Assembly: GCF_021026195.1 (NCBI RefSeq)
Contig: NZ_JAJNCT010000020.1
Span: 332,030-396,029, forward strand
DNA: 64,000 bases
Direction of reading: 5' to 3'
Source of the DNA: Comamonas koreensis
GTDB taxonomy: Bacteria; Pseudomonadota; Gammaproteobacteria; Burkholderiales; Burkholderiaceae_C
Part shown: positions 27,195-35,936 of the stretch, piece by piece
Numbering within the stretch: the first letter of the stretch is position 1
Layout of the letters: each line of letters begins with the position of its first letter
The notes under the pieces: generated by a model
The model's database searches: none
Told to the model about the DNA's origin: nothing
What the model saw: only the letters and a program-made list of their open reading frames with translations
Program-made: the position numbers and the translations under genes

Positions 27195-28232
27195 ATGAGT
27201 ACCGAGGTCGCCGAGCGCGTTGCCGCCATTACGCAAGGGGACAACCCGGCGCTGCAGCGGCGCGCGATGGCCAAGGCCATCACCTTGCTGGAATCCACCC
27301 GTGCAGACCACCGTGCCTTGGGTGATGCGCTTCTGACGGCGCTGTTGCCGCATACCGGCCAATCCTTTCGCCTGGGCATCAGCGGTGTGCCTGGTGTCGG
27401 CAAATCCACTTTTATTGAAACCCTGGGCCTCTATCTGATTGGCAAGGGTCTGCGTGTTGCGGTGCTGGCGATTGACCCATCGTCCACCGTGTCGGGCGGC
27501 TCCATCCTGGGCGACAAGACGCGTATGGAGCAGCTCTCCATGCGTACCGAAGCCTATATCCGCCCCAGTCCATCGAGCGGCACCTTGGGTGGCGTAGCAG
27601 AGAAGACGCGCGAGGCCGTGCTGGTCTGCGAAGCGGCGGGCTATGACGTGGTGATGGTCGAGACCGTCGGCGTCGGCCAAAGCGAGATTGCGGTGCATGG
27701 CATGACCGACATGTTCTGCGTGCTGCAGTTGCCCAATGCCGGCGATGACCTGCAGGCCATCAAAAAAGGCGTGATGGAGCTGGCGGACCTGGTGGTCATC
27801 AACAAGGCCGACATCGATCCGAACGCCGCCACCCGTGCCCAGGCGCAGATCACCTCCAGCCTGCGTTTGCTGGGCATGCATGGCAGCCATGACCAGGCGG
27901 CGCGTGGTGCACTGTGGCAGCCCCGGGTGATACAGATCAGCGCGCTGCTCGGCCATGGTGTGGAGGCCTTCTGGGAGGCCGTCAGCAGCTACCGCCAGAT
28001 GCAGACCAGCAATGGCTGCCTGGCGATGCGGCGCGAAAAGCAATCGCTGGCCTGGATGTGGGAGCGCATTGACCATGGGCTGAAGCTGGCGTTTCGCAGC
28101 CACCCTGGCGTGCGCGATATGCTGCCTGCTGTGCAGCAGCAAGTCGCATCGGGCCAGTTGGCGGCATCGACGGCGGCCAGAAACCTGCTGCAGGCGCAAA
28201 GCAGTGCAGCGATGATTCACAAAGCGGATTGA
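27195..28232 (+). CDS. meaB: Methylmalonyl-CoA mutase-associated GTPase
   Basis: A 345-residue G3E-type P-loop GTPase that protects and reloads the cobalamin of methylmalonyl-CoA mutase. Walker A is GVPGVGKST at residues 64-72; switch and base-recognition elements are [10 protein letters not shown] and VVINKAD. The C-terminal portion has the dimerisation helices typical of MeaB/ArgK. It belongs functionally with the mutase gene, from which it is separated by the vapBC-GNAT cassette. pccB follows 60 bases later. The region before its ATG lacks a strong Shine-Dalgarno, so its translation may depend on upstream sequence altered by the insertion (inference). Confidence 0.95.
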   Translation: MSTEVAERVAAITQGDNPALQRRAMAKAITLLESTRADHRALGDALLTALLPHTGQSFRLGISGVPGVGKSTFIETLGLYLIGKGLRVAVLAIDPSSTVSGGSILGDKTRMEQLSMRTEAYIRPSPSSGTLGGVAEKTREAVLVCEAAGYDVVMVETVGVGQSEIAVHGMTDMFCVLQLPNAGDDLQAIKKGVMELADLVVINKADIDPNAATRAQAQITSSLRLLGMHGSHDQAARGALWQPRVIQISALLGHGVEAFWEAVSSYRQMQTSNGCLAMRREKQSLAWMWERIDHGLKLAFRSHPGVRDMLPAVQQQVASGQLAASTAARNLLQAQSSAAMIHKAD

Positions 28233-28292
28233 CCCGGGCGGCGACCCCAGATCAAGACAGAGAGACAACCTAGCAAGCTTCAAGGATGGAAC

Positions 28293-29825
28293 ATGCAAGA
28301 TATCTTGGAACAACTGGAGAAAAAGCGTGAACTCGCCCGCCTCGGCGGCGGGCAAAAGCGCATCGACGCACAGCACAAGAAGGGCAAGCTCACCGCGCGC
28401 GAACGCATCGAGCTGCTGCTTGATGACGGTACCTTCGAAGAGTGGGACATGTTTGTCGAGCACCGCTGCACCGACTTTGGCATGGAAGAGACCAAGATCC
28501 CGGGCGATGGCGTGGTCACCGGCTACGGCATGATCAATGGCCGCTTGGTCTTTGTCTTCAGCCAGGATTTCACCGTGTTTGGCGGCGCGCTGTCCGAGAC
28601 CCATGCCGAGAAGATCTGCAAGGTGATGGACCAGGCGATGAAGGTCGGCGCACCGGTCATTGGCCTCAACGATTCGGGCGGCGCCCGTATCCAGGAAGGC
28701 GTGGCGTCGCTGGGCGGCTATGCCGACGTGTTCCAGAAGAATGTGCTGGCCTCGGGCGTGGTGCCACAGATCTCGATGATCATGGGCCCATGCGCCGGTG
28801 GCGCGGTCTATTCGCCCGCGATGACCGACTTCATCTTCATGGTCAAGGACTCCAGCTACATGTTTGTCACCGGCCCCGAAGTGGTCAAGACCGTGACGCA
28901 TGAGCAGGTGACTGCTGAGGAGCTGGGGGGCGCGCTGACCCACACCAGCAAGAGCGGTGTGGCCGACATGGCCTTTGACAACGATGTCGAAGCGCTGATG
29001 ATGCTGCGCCGCCTCTACAACTACCTGCCGCTGAACAACCGCGAAAAGGCACCGGTGCGCGCAACCACCGATCCGGTCAGCCGTGCCGACATGTCGCTCG
29101 ACACCCTGGTGCCCGAGAACCCCAACAAGCCCTATGACATGAAGGAGCTGATCGCCAAGACCGTTGATGATGGCGATTTCTTTGAGCTGCAGCCCGAGTA
29201 CGCGAAGAACATCCTGATCGGCTTTGCCCGCATGGCCGGCCAGACCGTCGGCATTGTGGCCAACCAGCCGCTGGTGCTGGCCGGCTGCCTGGATATCAAG
29301 AGCTCCATCAAGGCCGCCCGCTTTGTGCGCTTTTGCGATGCCTTCAACATCCCGGTGGTCACCTTTGTCGATGTGCCCGGCTTCATGCCCGGCACCAGCC
29401 AGGAATACGGCGGCATCATCAAGCACGGTGCCAAGCTGCTGTATGCGTACGCCGAATGCACGGTGCCGAAAATCACCGTCATCACCCGCAAGGCCTACGG
29501 CGGTGCCTATGACGTGATGGCCTCCAAGCACCTGCGCGGTGATGTGAACCTGGCCTGGCCGCAGGCGGAGATTGCGGTGATGGGTGCCAAGGGCGCCGTC
29601 GAGATCATCTTCCGCGAAGACAAGAACGACCCGGACAAGCTCTCCAAGCGCGAGGCCGAGTACAAGAGCCGCTTTGCCAATCCCTTTGTCGCTGGCGCCC
29701 GGGGCTTTATCGACGATGTGATCCTGCCGCACGAGACGCGCAAGCGCATCTGCCGCAGCCTGGAGATGCTCAAGAACAAGCAGCTTGAGAACCCCTGGCG
29801 CAAGCACGGCAACATCCCGCTCTAA
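28293..29825 (+). CDS. pccB: Propionyl-CoA carboxylase beta subunit
   Basis: A 510-residue carboxyltransferase subunit that moves carboxybiotin's CO2 onto propionyl-CoA. Marks of the acyl-CoA carboxylase beta family are [21 protein letters not shown] (about 19-39), [41 protein letters not shown] and [23 protein letters not shown]. These form the two crotonase-like halves binding CoA and biotin. The presence of the biotin-carrying pccA two genes downstream and mutase/meaB upstream supports propionyl-CoA over other acyl-CoAs. An unrelated exported protein gene lies between pccB and pccA. Confidence 0.93.
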   Translation: MQDILEQLEKKRELARLGGGQKRIDAQHKKGKLTARERIELLLDDGTFEEWDMFVEHRCTDFGMEETKIPGDGVVTGYGMINGRLVFVFSQDFTVFGGALSETHAEKICKVMDQAMKVGAPVIGLNDSGGARIQEGVASLGGYADVFQKNVLASGVVPQISMIMGPCAGGAVYSPAMTDFIFMVKDSSYMFVTGPEVVKTVTHEQVTAEELGGALTHTSKSGVADMAFDNDVEALMMLRRLYNYLPLNNREKAPVRATTDPVSRADMSLDTLVPENPNKPYDMKELIAKTVDDGDFFELQPEYAKNILIGFARMAGQTVGIVANQPLVLAGCLDIKSSIKAARFVRFCDAFNIPVVTFVDVPGFMPGTSQEYGGIIKHGAKLLYAYAECTVPKITVITRKAYGGAYDVMASKHLRGDVNLAWPQAEIAVMGAKGAVEIIFREDKNDPDKLSKREAEYKSRFANPFVAGARGFIDDVILPHETRKRICRSLEMLKNKQLENPWRKHGNIPL

Positions 29826-29840
29826 ACGCTGCAGGCCCGA

Positions 29841-31046
29841 ATGCGCTCCACCTTTGCCCCAGCTCGCACGGCCGCAAGACGGCGGGCGCAGCGCTTGCGG
29901 GCGCAGTGCTTACTGGCGCAGCGCCTGCTGTGCGCAGCCATGGTCGGCATGGGTGTGGCGGCGGGGGCGCAAACCCAGCCCGGCATGCCGGCACCACCAA
30001 GCAGCAGCTGCGTGGCCCGCAGTGGCGCGCCGCTGGCCCAGTCCTGGCAATACGTGTTCTCGTACGAGGGCGGCTGTGAAAACGGCCTGGCCCAGGGCGA
30101 GGGCCGGGCGCAGTGGCTGCCGCGCAGCGATGCCGGCGCGGCGCCGATTGTCTGGCAGGGCCGCTTTGACCGGGGGATTTTCCTCGGCCGCCCGGCAGCG
30201 CGCGCTGCCCGGCCCCTGGCCGACAGCCAGGTGCTGCTCGACCTGGGGCCGTTGGCGGACAGCGAAGGCAAGGGCGGGCGCCTGTGGGTGCAGGCGGCAT
30301 TGGATGGCAATACGCCGGCCGATGCCTGCGCACCGATGGCGCTGCATGTGCTGGTGGACATCCATTCACCACTGGGCTCCGAGCAGGTGGCGCGGCAATG
30401 GCTGCAGGCGGCGTTGCAGCACTGGCAGCGTGCCTGCCCGGGTGCAGCGCAGAACCTGGTGCGGCTGATGCTGTACCAAGGCTTTGAGCTGGCGGCCGAT
30501 GCCGATGGCCATCTGCCCGCGCCGGTGGTGCGGGCCACGGCCTCGCTGCAGGGGCGCGAGCTGCTGTTCCAGCAGTACAGCAACAACGCAGCGGCGCAGC
30601 AGCAGCACAACGCCGGCAAGCCCGAGCAGCAGCGCGAGTACAGCGCCAATGCCCAGCGGCTGCAGGCGATGGTGCGCCAGTACCAGGCCCGCCGCGTGGT
30701 GGACTTGCCCACCTTGGACAAGAACCTGGCCAGCTTGCGCGGCCAGGTAGTGCTGGTGGGCGTGCGGCCCGAACGCATCCTGTCGCGCAGGTTGGCGACG
30801 GTGCGCACGGCCCACCGCGATGGCTGGGACAGCACGGCAGCGGTGGTCGAAGGCCAGGAGATTGCCCGCTGGGGCAAGGACAGCCGCCTGCTGGCCGTCA
30901 AGGTGCAGGGGCGCTCCACCGATGTGCGCACGCAGGACCAGGTGATGCTGCAACTGCTGGGAAGCGTACGCTGCAGCGAGATCGATTGCGAAGACTATTT
31001 GCTCATGCCCGGCGGGCAATGGGCGCATGACAAGGCGCTGCCGTAA
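29841..31046 (+). CDS. Exported MORN-like protein of unknown function inside the pcc operon
   Basis: A 401-residue protein with a long basic N-terminus and a hydrophobic stretch ending ...MGVGVAAGAQTQ-like Ala-x-Ala at about residues 40-44, indicating secretion. Just after the leader, YEGGCENGLAQGEGRAQW and WQGRFDRGIFLG fit the spacing of MORN repeats. The rest is a mixed globular region with QRLQAMVRQYQARR and the C-terminal LGSVRCSEIDCEDYLLMPGGQW. I do not recognise a named family. It lies 15 bases after pccB and 50 before pccA, so it is almost surely cotranscribed with the carboxylase, but an exported product in that place has no obvious role. No Shine-Dalgarno is clear, and the start may be a little off. 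Confidence 0.68.
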   Translation: MRSTFAPARTAARRRAQRLRAQCLLAQRLLCAAMVGMGVAAGAQTQPGMPAPPSSSCVARSGAPLAQSWQYVFSYEGGCENGLAQGEGRAQWLPRSDAGAAPIVWQGRFDRGIFLGRPAARAARPLADSQVLLDLGPLADSEGKGGRLWVQAALDGNTPADACAPMALHVLVDIHSPLGSEQVARQWLQAALQHWQRACPGAAQNLVRLMLYQGFELAADADGHLPAPVVRATASLQGRELLFQQYSNNAAAQQQHNAGKPEQQREYSANAQRLQAMVRQYQARRVVDLPTLDKNLASLRGQVVLVGVRPERILSRRLATVRTAHRDGWDSTAAVVEGQEIARWGKDSRLLAVKVQGRSTDVRTQDQVMLQLLGSVRCSEIDCEDYLLMPGGQWAHDKALP

Positions 31047-31096
31047 GCACGGCAGCATGGTGGCCAACCGAGAGATTCAACAAAGAGACGACAACC

Positions 31097-33145
31097 ATGT
31101 TCAGCAAAATCCTGATTGCCAATCGCGGCGAGATTGCATGCCGCGTGATCGCCACGGCCCGAACCATGGGCATCCAGACCGTTGCGGTCTACTCCGATGC
31201 GGACAAGGACGCACGCCATGTGAAGCTGGCCGACGAGGCGGTGCATATTGGCGCAGCGCCCAGCCGCGAGTCCTACCTGCTGGCCGACCGCATCATCGAT
31301 GCGGCCCGCAAGACCGGCGCACAGGCCATCCACCCGGGCTATGGTTTCCTGTCGGAGAACGAGGCCTTTGCCAAGCGCTGCGAAGACGAAGGCATTGCCT
31401 TTATCGGCCCCAAGGCGCATTCGATTGCGGCGATGGGCGACAAGATCGCCTCCAAGAAGCTGGCCAACGAAGCCCAGGTGAACACCATCCCCGGCTACAA
31501 CGATGCCATTGAGAACGCAGAGAAGGCGGTGGGCATTGCGCAGGGCATTGGCTACCCGGTGATGATCAAGGCATCGGCAGGCGGCGGCGGCAAGGGCTTG
31601 CGCGTGGCCTACAACGACAAGGAAGCGCTGGAAGGTTTTACCGCCTGCCAGAACGAGGCCCGCAACAGCTTTGGCGATGACCGGATCTTTATCGAGAAGT
31701 TCGTGCAGGAGCCGCGCCATATCGAGATCCAGATCCTGGGCGACAGCCATGGCAATGTGGTCTACCTGAACGAGCGCGAATGCTCGATCCAGCGCCGCCA
31801 CCAGAAGGTGATTGAAGAGGCGCCATCGCCCTTCATCAGCGATGCCACCCGCAAGGCCATGGGCGAGCAGGCGGTGGCGCTGGCCAAGGCCGTGCAGTAC
31901 CAGAGCGCCGGCACGGTGGAGTTTGTCGTCGGCAAGGACCAGGACTTCTACTTTCTGGAAATGAACACCCGCCTGCAGGTGGAGCACCCGGTGACCGAGT
32001 GCATCACTGGTCTCGATCTGGTCGAGCAGATGATCCGCGTGGCGGCGGGCGAGAAGCTGTCCTTCAGCCAGGCCGATGTGAAGCGCGATGGCTGGGCCAT
32101 CGAATGCCGTATCAATGCGGAAGACCCGTTCCGCAACTTCCTGCCATCCACCGGCCGCCTGGTGCGCTTTGAGCCGCCCAAGCAGACCATGTGGCAGGCC
32201 GATACCGCCCATTTGCAAGGTGTGCGCGTGGATACCGGTGTGTACGAGGGCGGCGAGATCCCGATGTACTACGACTCGATGATTGCCAAGCTGATCGTGC
32301 ATGGCAAGGACCGCAACGAGGCGATTGCCAAGATGCGCGAGGCGCTCAACGGCTTTGCGATCCGGGGCATCAGCTCGAACATTCCTTTCCAGGCAGCGCT
32401 GCTGGCGCACCCCAAGTTTGTCTCGGGCCAGTTCAACACTGGCTTTATCGCCGAGCACTACGGCCATGGCTTCCATGCCGAGGACGTGCCCCATGAGGAC
32501 ACCGATTTTCTGGTGGCGTTGGCGATGTTCCGCAACCGCCGCTACCGCGCGCGCGCATCCACCATCAGCGGCCAGATGCTGGGCCACCAGGTGCGGGTGG
32601 GCCACAGCTACACGGCGGTGGTGCTGGGTGCCGAAGGCCAGCACCGCTTTGTCTCGGCCGAGGTGACCGATTTTGACGACGAAGCCCGCGTCTGCAAGGT
32701 CAGCATTGGCGACAAGACCTACCAGTTCAGCAGCGAAGCGGTGCTGCGCGATGTCGTCACCCACGGCACCTGCAACGGCCAGCCCTTTACCGCCCAGATC
32801 GAGCGCGGCACGGCCAAGAACCCGCTCGCGCTGCGCGTGATCCACAATGGCACGCAGCGCGACATTCTGGTGCTGTCCGAGCGCGGCGCCGAACTGTACC
32901 AGCTGATGCCCTACAAGGCGCCACCGGATCTGTCCAAGTTCCTGCTCTCGCCCATGCCCGGCCTGCTGGTCGATGTGGCAGTGCAGCCGGGCCAGAAGGT
33001 GCAGGCCGGCGAGAAGCTGGCGGTCATCGAGGCGATGAAGATGGAGAACATCCTGTTTGCGACGCAGGACGGCGTGGTCAGCAAGGTGAGCGCTGCCAAG
33101 GGCAATTCCTTGGCTGTGGACGATATCATTCTGGAATTTGAATGA
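31097..33145 (+). CDS. pccA: Propionyl-CoA carboxylase alpha subunit (biotin carboxylase + biotin carrier)
   Basis: A 682-residue two-function subunit. Residues 1-450 are the ATP-grasp biotin carboxylase: FSKILIANRGEIACRV, then the glycine-rich GGGGKGLRVAY loop and the LEMNTRLQVEHPVTE block around residue 290. A linker domain follows, and the last 80 residues form the biotinyl domain with the biotinylated lysine K648 in EAMKMEN, 35 residues from the C-terminus as expected. With PccB it makes (S)-methylmalonyl-CoA. A strong terminator follows 25 bases after its stop, ending the operon. The length fits PccA rather than AccC or pyruvate carboxylase. Confidence 0.95.
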   Translation: MFSKILIANRGEIACRVIATARTMGIQTVAVYSDADKDARHVKLADEAVHIGAAPSRESYLLADRIIDAARKTGAQAIHPGYGFLSENEAFAKRCEDEGIAFIGPKAHSIAAMGDKIASKKLANEAQVNTIPGYNDAIENAEKAVGIAQGIGYPVMIKASAGGGGKGLRVAYNDKEALEGFTACQNEARNSFGDDRIFIEKFVQEPRHIEIQILGDSHGNVVYLNERECSIQRRHQKVIEEAPSPFISDATRKAMGEQAVALAKAVQYQSAGTVEFVVGKDQDFYFLEMNTRLQVEHPVTECITGLDLVEQMIRVAAGEKLSFSQADVKRDGWAIECRINAEDPFRNFLPSTGRLVRFEPPKQTMWQADTAHLQGVRVDTGVYEGGEIPMYYDSMIAKLIVHGKDRNEAIAKMREALNGFAIRGISSNIPFQAALLAHPKFVSGQFNTGFIAEHYGHGFHAEDVPHEDTDFLVALAMFRNRRYRARASTISGQMLGHQVRVGHSYTAVVLGAEGQHRFVSAEVTDFDDEARVCKVSIGDKTYQFSSEAVLRDVVTHGTCNGQPFTAQIERGTAKNPLALRVIHNGTQRDILVLSERGAELYQLMPYKAPPDLSKFLLSPMPGLLVDVAVQPGQKVQAGEKLAVIEAMKMENILFATQDGVVSKVSAAKGNSLAVDDIILEFE

Positions 33146-33170
33146 TCTGACGGCTTCGCGATGATGCAGA

Positions 33171-33196
33171 CCCGCTGCCCCGCAGCGGGTTTTTTT
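33171..33196 (+). terminator. Rho-independent terminator of the pcc operon
   Basis: An 8-bp perfect stem CCCGCTGC / GCAGCGGG (33171-33178 with 33182-33189), CCC loop and seven Ts. It overlaps the front of the in-frame region upstream of the YdcF gene, which argues that the true YdcF start lies beyond it. Confidence 0.9.
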
Positions 33197-33211
33197 GTGC
33201 AGGAGCGAAGC

Positions 33212-34000
33212 GTGTACGAGAGGATGGGAATGCAACGAGCTTTGTTGGCTTTGGCTGCGCTGGTGCTGCTGGGGCTGGGTATCGTGCCTCTGGCTGCCGG
33301 GCACTTTCACCTGGGGGTGCTGGTGCCGGTAGGGCTGGGCCTGGCCGGTGCTTATCTGGTCTGGCGCTGGTCGGTGGTGCTGGCCTGGTGCGCCGCAGCG
33401 CCTTGGCGCCGCGCACTATGGCGTGCAGCCTGGTTGGGCTTGGCCTTGTGGGTGCTCAGCGTGGGCTGGCTCTGGCAGCATATTGCCGGCTTGGGGCAGA
33501 CGCCGGCGACCACAGCGCCGGTGGCGGCGATCGTGGTGCTGGGCAGTGGCACGCAAGACGGCAAGCCGCGCCCGGCGTTGGCCATGCGGCTCGATACCGC
33601 TGCGCAGCTGGCGGCCTTGCAGCCGAAGGCGGTGCTGGCGGTGACCGGTGGGGTGGATTTTGGGCAGGAAGAGAGCGAGGGCGCCATCATGGCGCGCTAC
33701 CTGGCCCAGACCCATGGACTGGACCCGGCCACGATGGTGGTGGAAGAGCGCAGCACCAGCACCGTGCTCAACCTGGAGTGGACCGGCCCGATACTGCAGC
33801 AGCGCGGCGTGGATCTGGCGCAGCCGATTGCGATTGTCAGCAGCGATTTCCACCTCTGGCGCGCGCTGCAGATTGCCCGCAGCCAGGGCTTTAGCCATCC
33901 GATTGGCGTGGCGGCCCCCACACCGTTGCTGACCCGGTTCAACGTCTGGCTGCGCGAGTATTTTGCGGTGGCCAGCAGCTGGGCCTTGGGTGAGTGGTAG
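33212..34000 (+). CDS. YdcF/DUF218-family membrane-anchored protein
   Basis: A 262-residue protein. Three hydrophobic helices at about residues 7-25, 28-52 and 62-84 anchor it in the inner membrane. A DUF218 domain follows: AAIVVLGSGTQDGKPRPALAMRL, AVTGGVDFGQEESEGAIMARYL, EERSTSTVLNLEW, AIVSSDFHLWRALQIA. Family members such as ElyC/SanA/YdcF are linked to envelope precursor or carrier-lipid metabolism. The start is GTG 33212, which has AGGAG six bases before it. Codons farther upstream fall in the pcc terminator. It sits alone, convergent with the LacI-type regulator. Confidence 0.83.
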   Translation: MYERMGMQRALLALAALVLLGLGIVPLAAGHFHLGVLVPVGLGLAGAYLVWRWSVVLAWCAAAPWRRALWRAAWLGLALWVLSVGWLWQHIAGLGQTPATTAPVAAIVVLGSGTQDGKPRPALAMRLDTAAQLAALQPKAVLAVTGGVDFGQEESEGAIMARYLAQTHGLDPATMVVEERSTSTVLNLEWTGPILQQRGVDLAQPIAIVSSDFHLWRALQIARSQGFSHPIGVAAPTPLLTRFNVWLREYFAVASSWALGEW

Positions 34001-34025
34001 AGGTATAAGCCCTTTGAACAGGTTC

Positions 34026-35123
34026 TTAGGTGCTGGCGCGCCGCACCAAGTGGTAGCCCAGATCCAGCCGGTGTTGTGCCGCCGGCTGGCCTTGCAGCAG
34101 CTGCAGCAGCATGGTGGCGGCCTCGGCGCCAATGGCGCCACGGGGTGTGTGGATGGTGGTCAGCGGCGGCACCATCTGCGCGCTGCCAGGCAGGTCGTTG
34201 AAACCGGCAATCGCGATTTGCGTGGGCACGGCCAGCCCCAGACGGTTGGCCGCCAGCAGCGCGCCCTGGGCCAGGTCATCGTTGCAGAAAAATACGGCAT
34301 CCACGCCACCACCAAGTTGCAGTACCTGCTCCAGCAGCTGCGCACCCAGGGCCAGCGAGGAGCGCTCTGGGCTCAGAATCTCCAGACCCGGGTCGGCCAG
34401 ACCCGTCTGCTGCAAGGCCTGGCGATAGCCCTGCAGGCGCTGCATCACGCGGGCGTCCAGCTGGGCGCCGCAAAAGGCGATACGGCGGTAACCCTGGGCC
34501 AGCAGGTGCTCGGTCATCGTCACCCCGGCATCCACCTGTGAGAAACCCACGCTGTGCATGCCAGCGGCAGCGCTGGCCGGGTGCAGCTCCATCAAATGCA
34601 CACAGGCCGTGCCGCTGGCGGCCAGCAGCTGGGCACTGCCGGCGCTGCGCTCATAACCGGTCAGCATCAGGCCGGCAGGGCGCATCGGCAGGTAGGCGCG
34701 CAGCAGCTGCTCTTCTTCAGCGGCGCTGTAGTGCGATACCCCAATCAGCAGGTGGTAGCCGGCGGCAAACAGCACCTTGTGCGCCGCCTCGATCAAATCC
34801 ACAAACAAGGTATTGCTGAGCAGGGGCACGATGACCAGCACCTGCTTGCTTTTCTGCGATGCCAGCGCGCGCGCGGCCGGGTCGGGCACATAACCCAAGC
34901 GCAAAGCCACCTCACGCACCTTGTCAGCCAGCGCCGCTGCCACCCGGCGTTCGCCGCGCAGCGCGCGCGACACCGTCATCGGGCTGACCCCTGCGGCATC
35001 CGCCACATCCTGCAAGGTCACCCGCCCGCTGGCACGCGAGCGGCGGCCAGGGGGCTCGGCAACTGGCTCGGGCAATGGGGTGGATGGGGGCAGGGGCAAG
35101 CAATTCTCCGGTCGGTTCAGCAA
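34026..35123 (-). CDS. LacI-family regulator, probable gluconate-operon repressor (GntR type)
   Basis: A 365-residue LacI/GalR protein. The helix-turn-helix and hinge sit at residues about 35-85 (VTLQDVADAAGVSPMTVSRALRG), followed by a ribose-binding-protein-like effector domain to the end. It is divergent from gluconokinase and the spacer holds two TAGCGCTA-centred operators, so repression of gntK-edd-eda relieved by gluconate or 6-phosphogluconate is likely. The open frame begins at a TTG (35123). A GTG at 35021, immediately before the HTH, is an alternative. The promoter-like TTCCCA-N18-TATCAT lies only a few bases upstream of the TTG, which favours the later start or a leaderless message. 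Confidence 0.88.
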   Translation of the reverse strand: MLNRPENCLPLPPSTPLPEPVAEPPGRRSRASGRVTLQDVADAAGVSPMTVSRALRGERRVAAALADKVREVALRLGYVPDPAARALASQKSKQVLVIVPLLSNTLFVDLIEAAHKVLFAAGYHLLIGVSHYSAAEEEQLLRAYLPMRPAGLMLTGYERSAGSAQLLAASGTACVHLMELHPASAAAGMHSVGFSQVDAGVTMTEHLLAQGYRRIAFCGAQLDARVMQRLQGYRQALQQTGLADPGLEILSPERSSLALGAQLLEQVLQLGGGVDAVFFCNDDLAQGALLAANRLGLAVPTQIAIAGFNDLPGSAQMVPPLTTIHTPRGAIGAEAATMLLQLLQGQPAAQHRLDLGYHLVRRAST

Positions 35124-35137
35124 GCAATATCCGGTAT

Positions 35138-35149
35138 GATAGCGCTATC
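35138..35149. promoter_or_regulatory. LacI-type operator O1
   Basis: GATAGCGCTATC is a perfect 12-bp palindrome 15 bases upstream of the regulator's reading frame, overlapping a minus-strand -10-like element. Its core TAGCGCTA recurs in O2. Confidence 0.72.
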
Positions 35150-35264
35150 CCAGCGTAATTGGGAAGGAAAGCAGTGCCTGCGGGCGTCGCAAGAACCGGG
35201 CTGATGGCTTGAATCGGCTTGTTCAATGGCGTCATCCAAAGGCAGTGTTTGTTTTTTACCTGTA

Positions 35265-35283
35265 TTGGATAGCGCTAACCCAA
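35265..35283. promoter_or_regulatory. LacI-type operator O2 before gntK
   Basis: TTGGATAGCGCTAACCCAA is a near-perfect palindrome around TAGCGCTA, directly abutting the gluconokinase ATG at 35283. Its centre is 130 bases from O1, a spacing compatible with repressor looping. Confidence 0.72.
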
Positions 35284-35822
35284 TGACCATCTCCTCTAGT
35301 GATTCTTCGCGTCGGCGTCCTGTAGCTCTGGTGGTGATGGGGGTGTCGGGATGCGGCAAATCTAGCGCCGGTGAGGCTATTGCCACGCAGCTGGGTTGGC
35401 GTCTGGTGGAAGGCGACAGCTACCATGCGCCCGAAAGTGTGGCCAAGATGCAGGCGGGCATTGCATTGACCGATGCCGACCGCGCTGGCTGGCTGCAGCG
35501 CCTGGCGCAGTTGCTGGCCGAGGCGGATGATGGCCAAGGTGTGGTGCTGACCTGCTCGGCGCTCAAACGCCAGTACCGCGCGTTGTTGCGTGCGTCCCAG
35601 GCGCGGCTGGGCTTTGTGTTTCTGGATCTCAGCTACGACACGGCCCTGGCGCGGGTGCAGCAGCGTGCGGGGCATTTTTTCTCGCCCGAACTGGTGGCCA
35701 ACCAATTTGCCACCTTGGAAGACCCGCGTGACGAGGTGCAGGTGTTGACCGTGGATGCCGACACGCCGCTGGACCGCATTGCCCAGCAAGTGCAGCAGTG
35801 GCTGGATGCGCAGCAGCCTTAG
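35283..35822 (+). CDS. gntK: Gluconokinase
   Basis: A 179-residue P-loop kinase converting gluconate plus ATP to 6-phosphogluconate. Walker A is GVSGCGKSS (20-28). The GDSYHAPESVAKMQAGIALTDADR and TCSALKRQYRALLR blocks are GntK/IdnK signatures, and GHFFSPELVANQFATLEDP matches the lid and C-terminal part. The ATG at 35283 aligns with known GntK N-termini. The in-frame ATG at 35226 would place operator O2 inside the coding region. No Shine-Dalgarno is visible, so initiation may be leaderless or weak. edd-eda follow 114 bases downstream. Confidence 0.9.
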   Translation: MTISSSDSSRRRPVALVVMGVSGCGKSSAGEAIATQLGWRLVEGDSYHAPESVAKMQAGIALTDADRAGWLQRLAQLLAEADDGQGVVLTCSALKRQYRALLRASQARLGFVFLDLSYDTALARVQQRAGHFFSPELVANQFATLEDPRDEVQVLTVDADTPLDRIAQQVQQWLDAQQP

Positions 35823-35936
35823 GCGCTGACAAAGCCTAGTGCCAGCGCCGCATGCGGCTGCTGTGCTATAAAAATTACATAAATAAGGGGATGCTGCGGC
35901 TCAGGTTGTGCGTCCCTCTCATGCAAAGGATTCCCC

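Noticed and set aside
27006-29807. 933-codon minus-strand open frame opposite meaB and pccB
   Set aside because: Antisense shadow of two well-supported genes; no recognisable motif.
30995-33310. 771-codon minus-strand open frame opposite pccA
   Set aside because: Same GC-driven artefact; the plus-strand product has all biotin carboxylase motifs.
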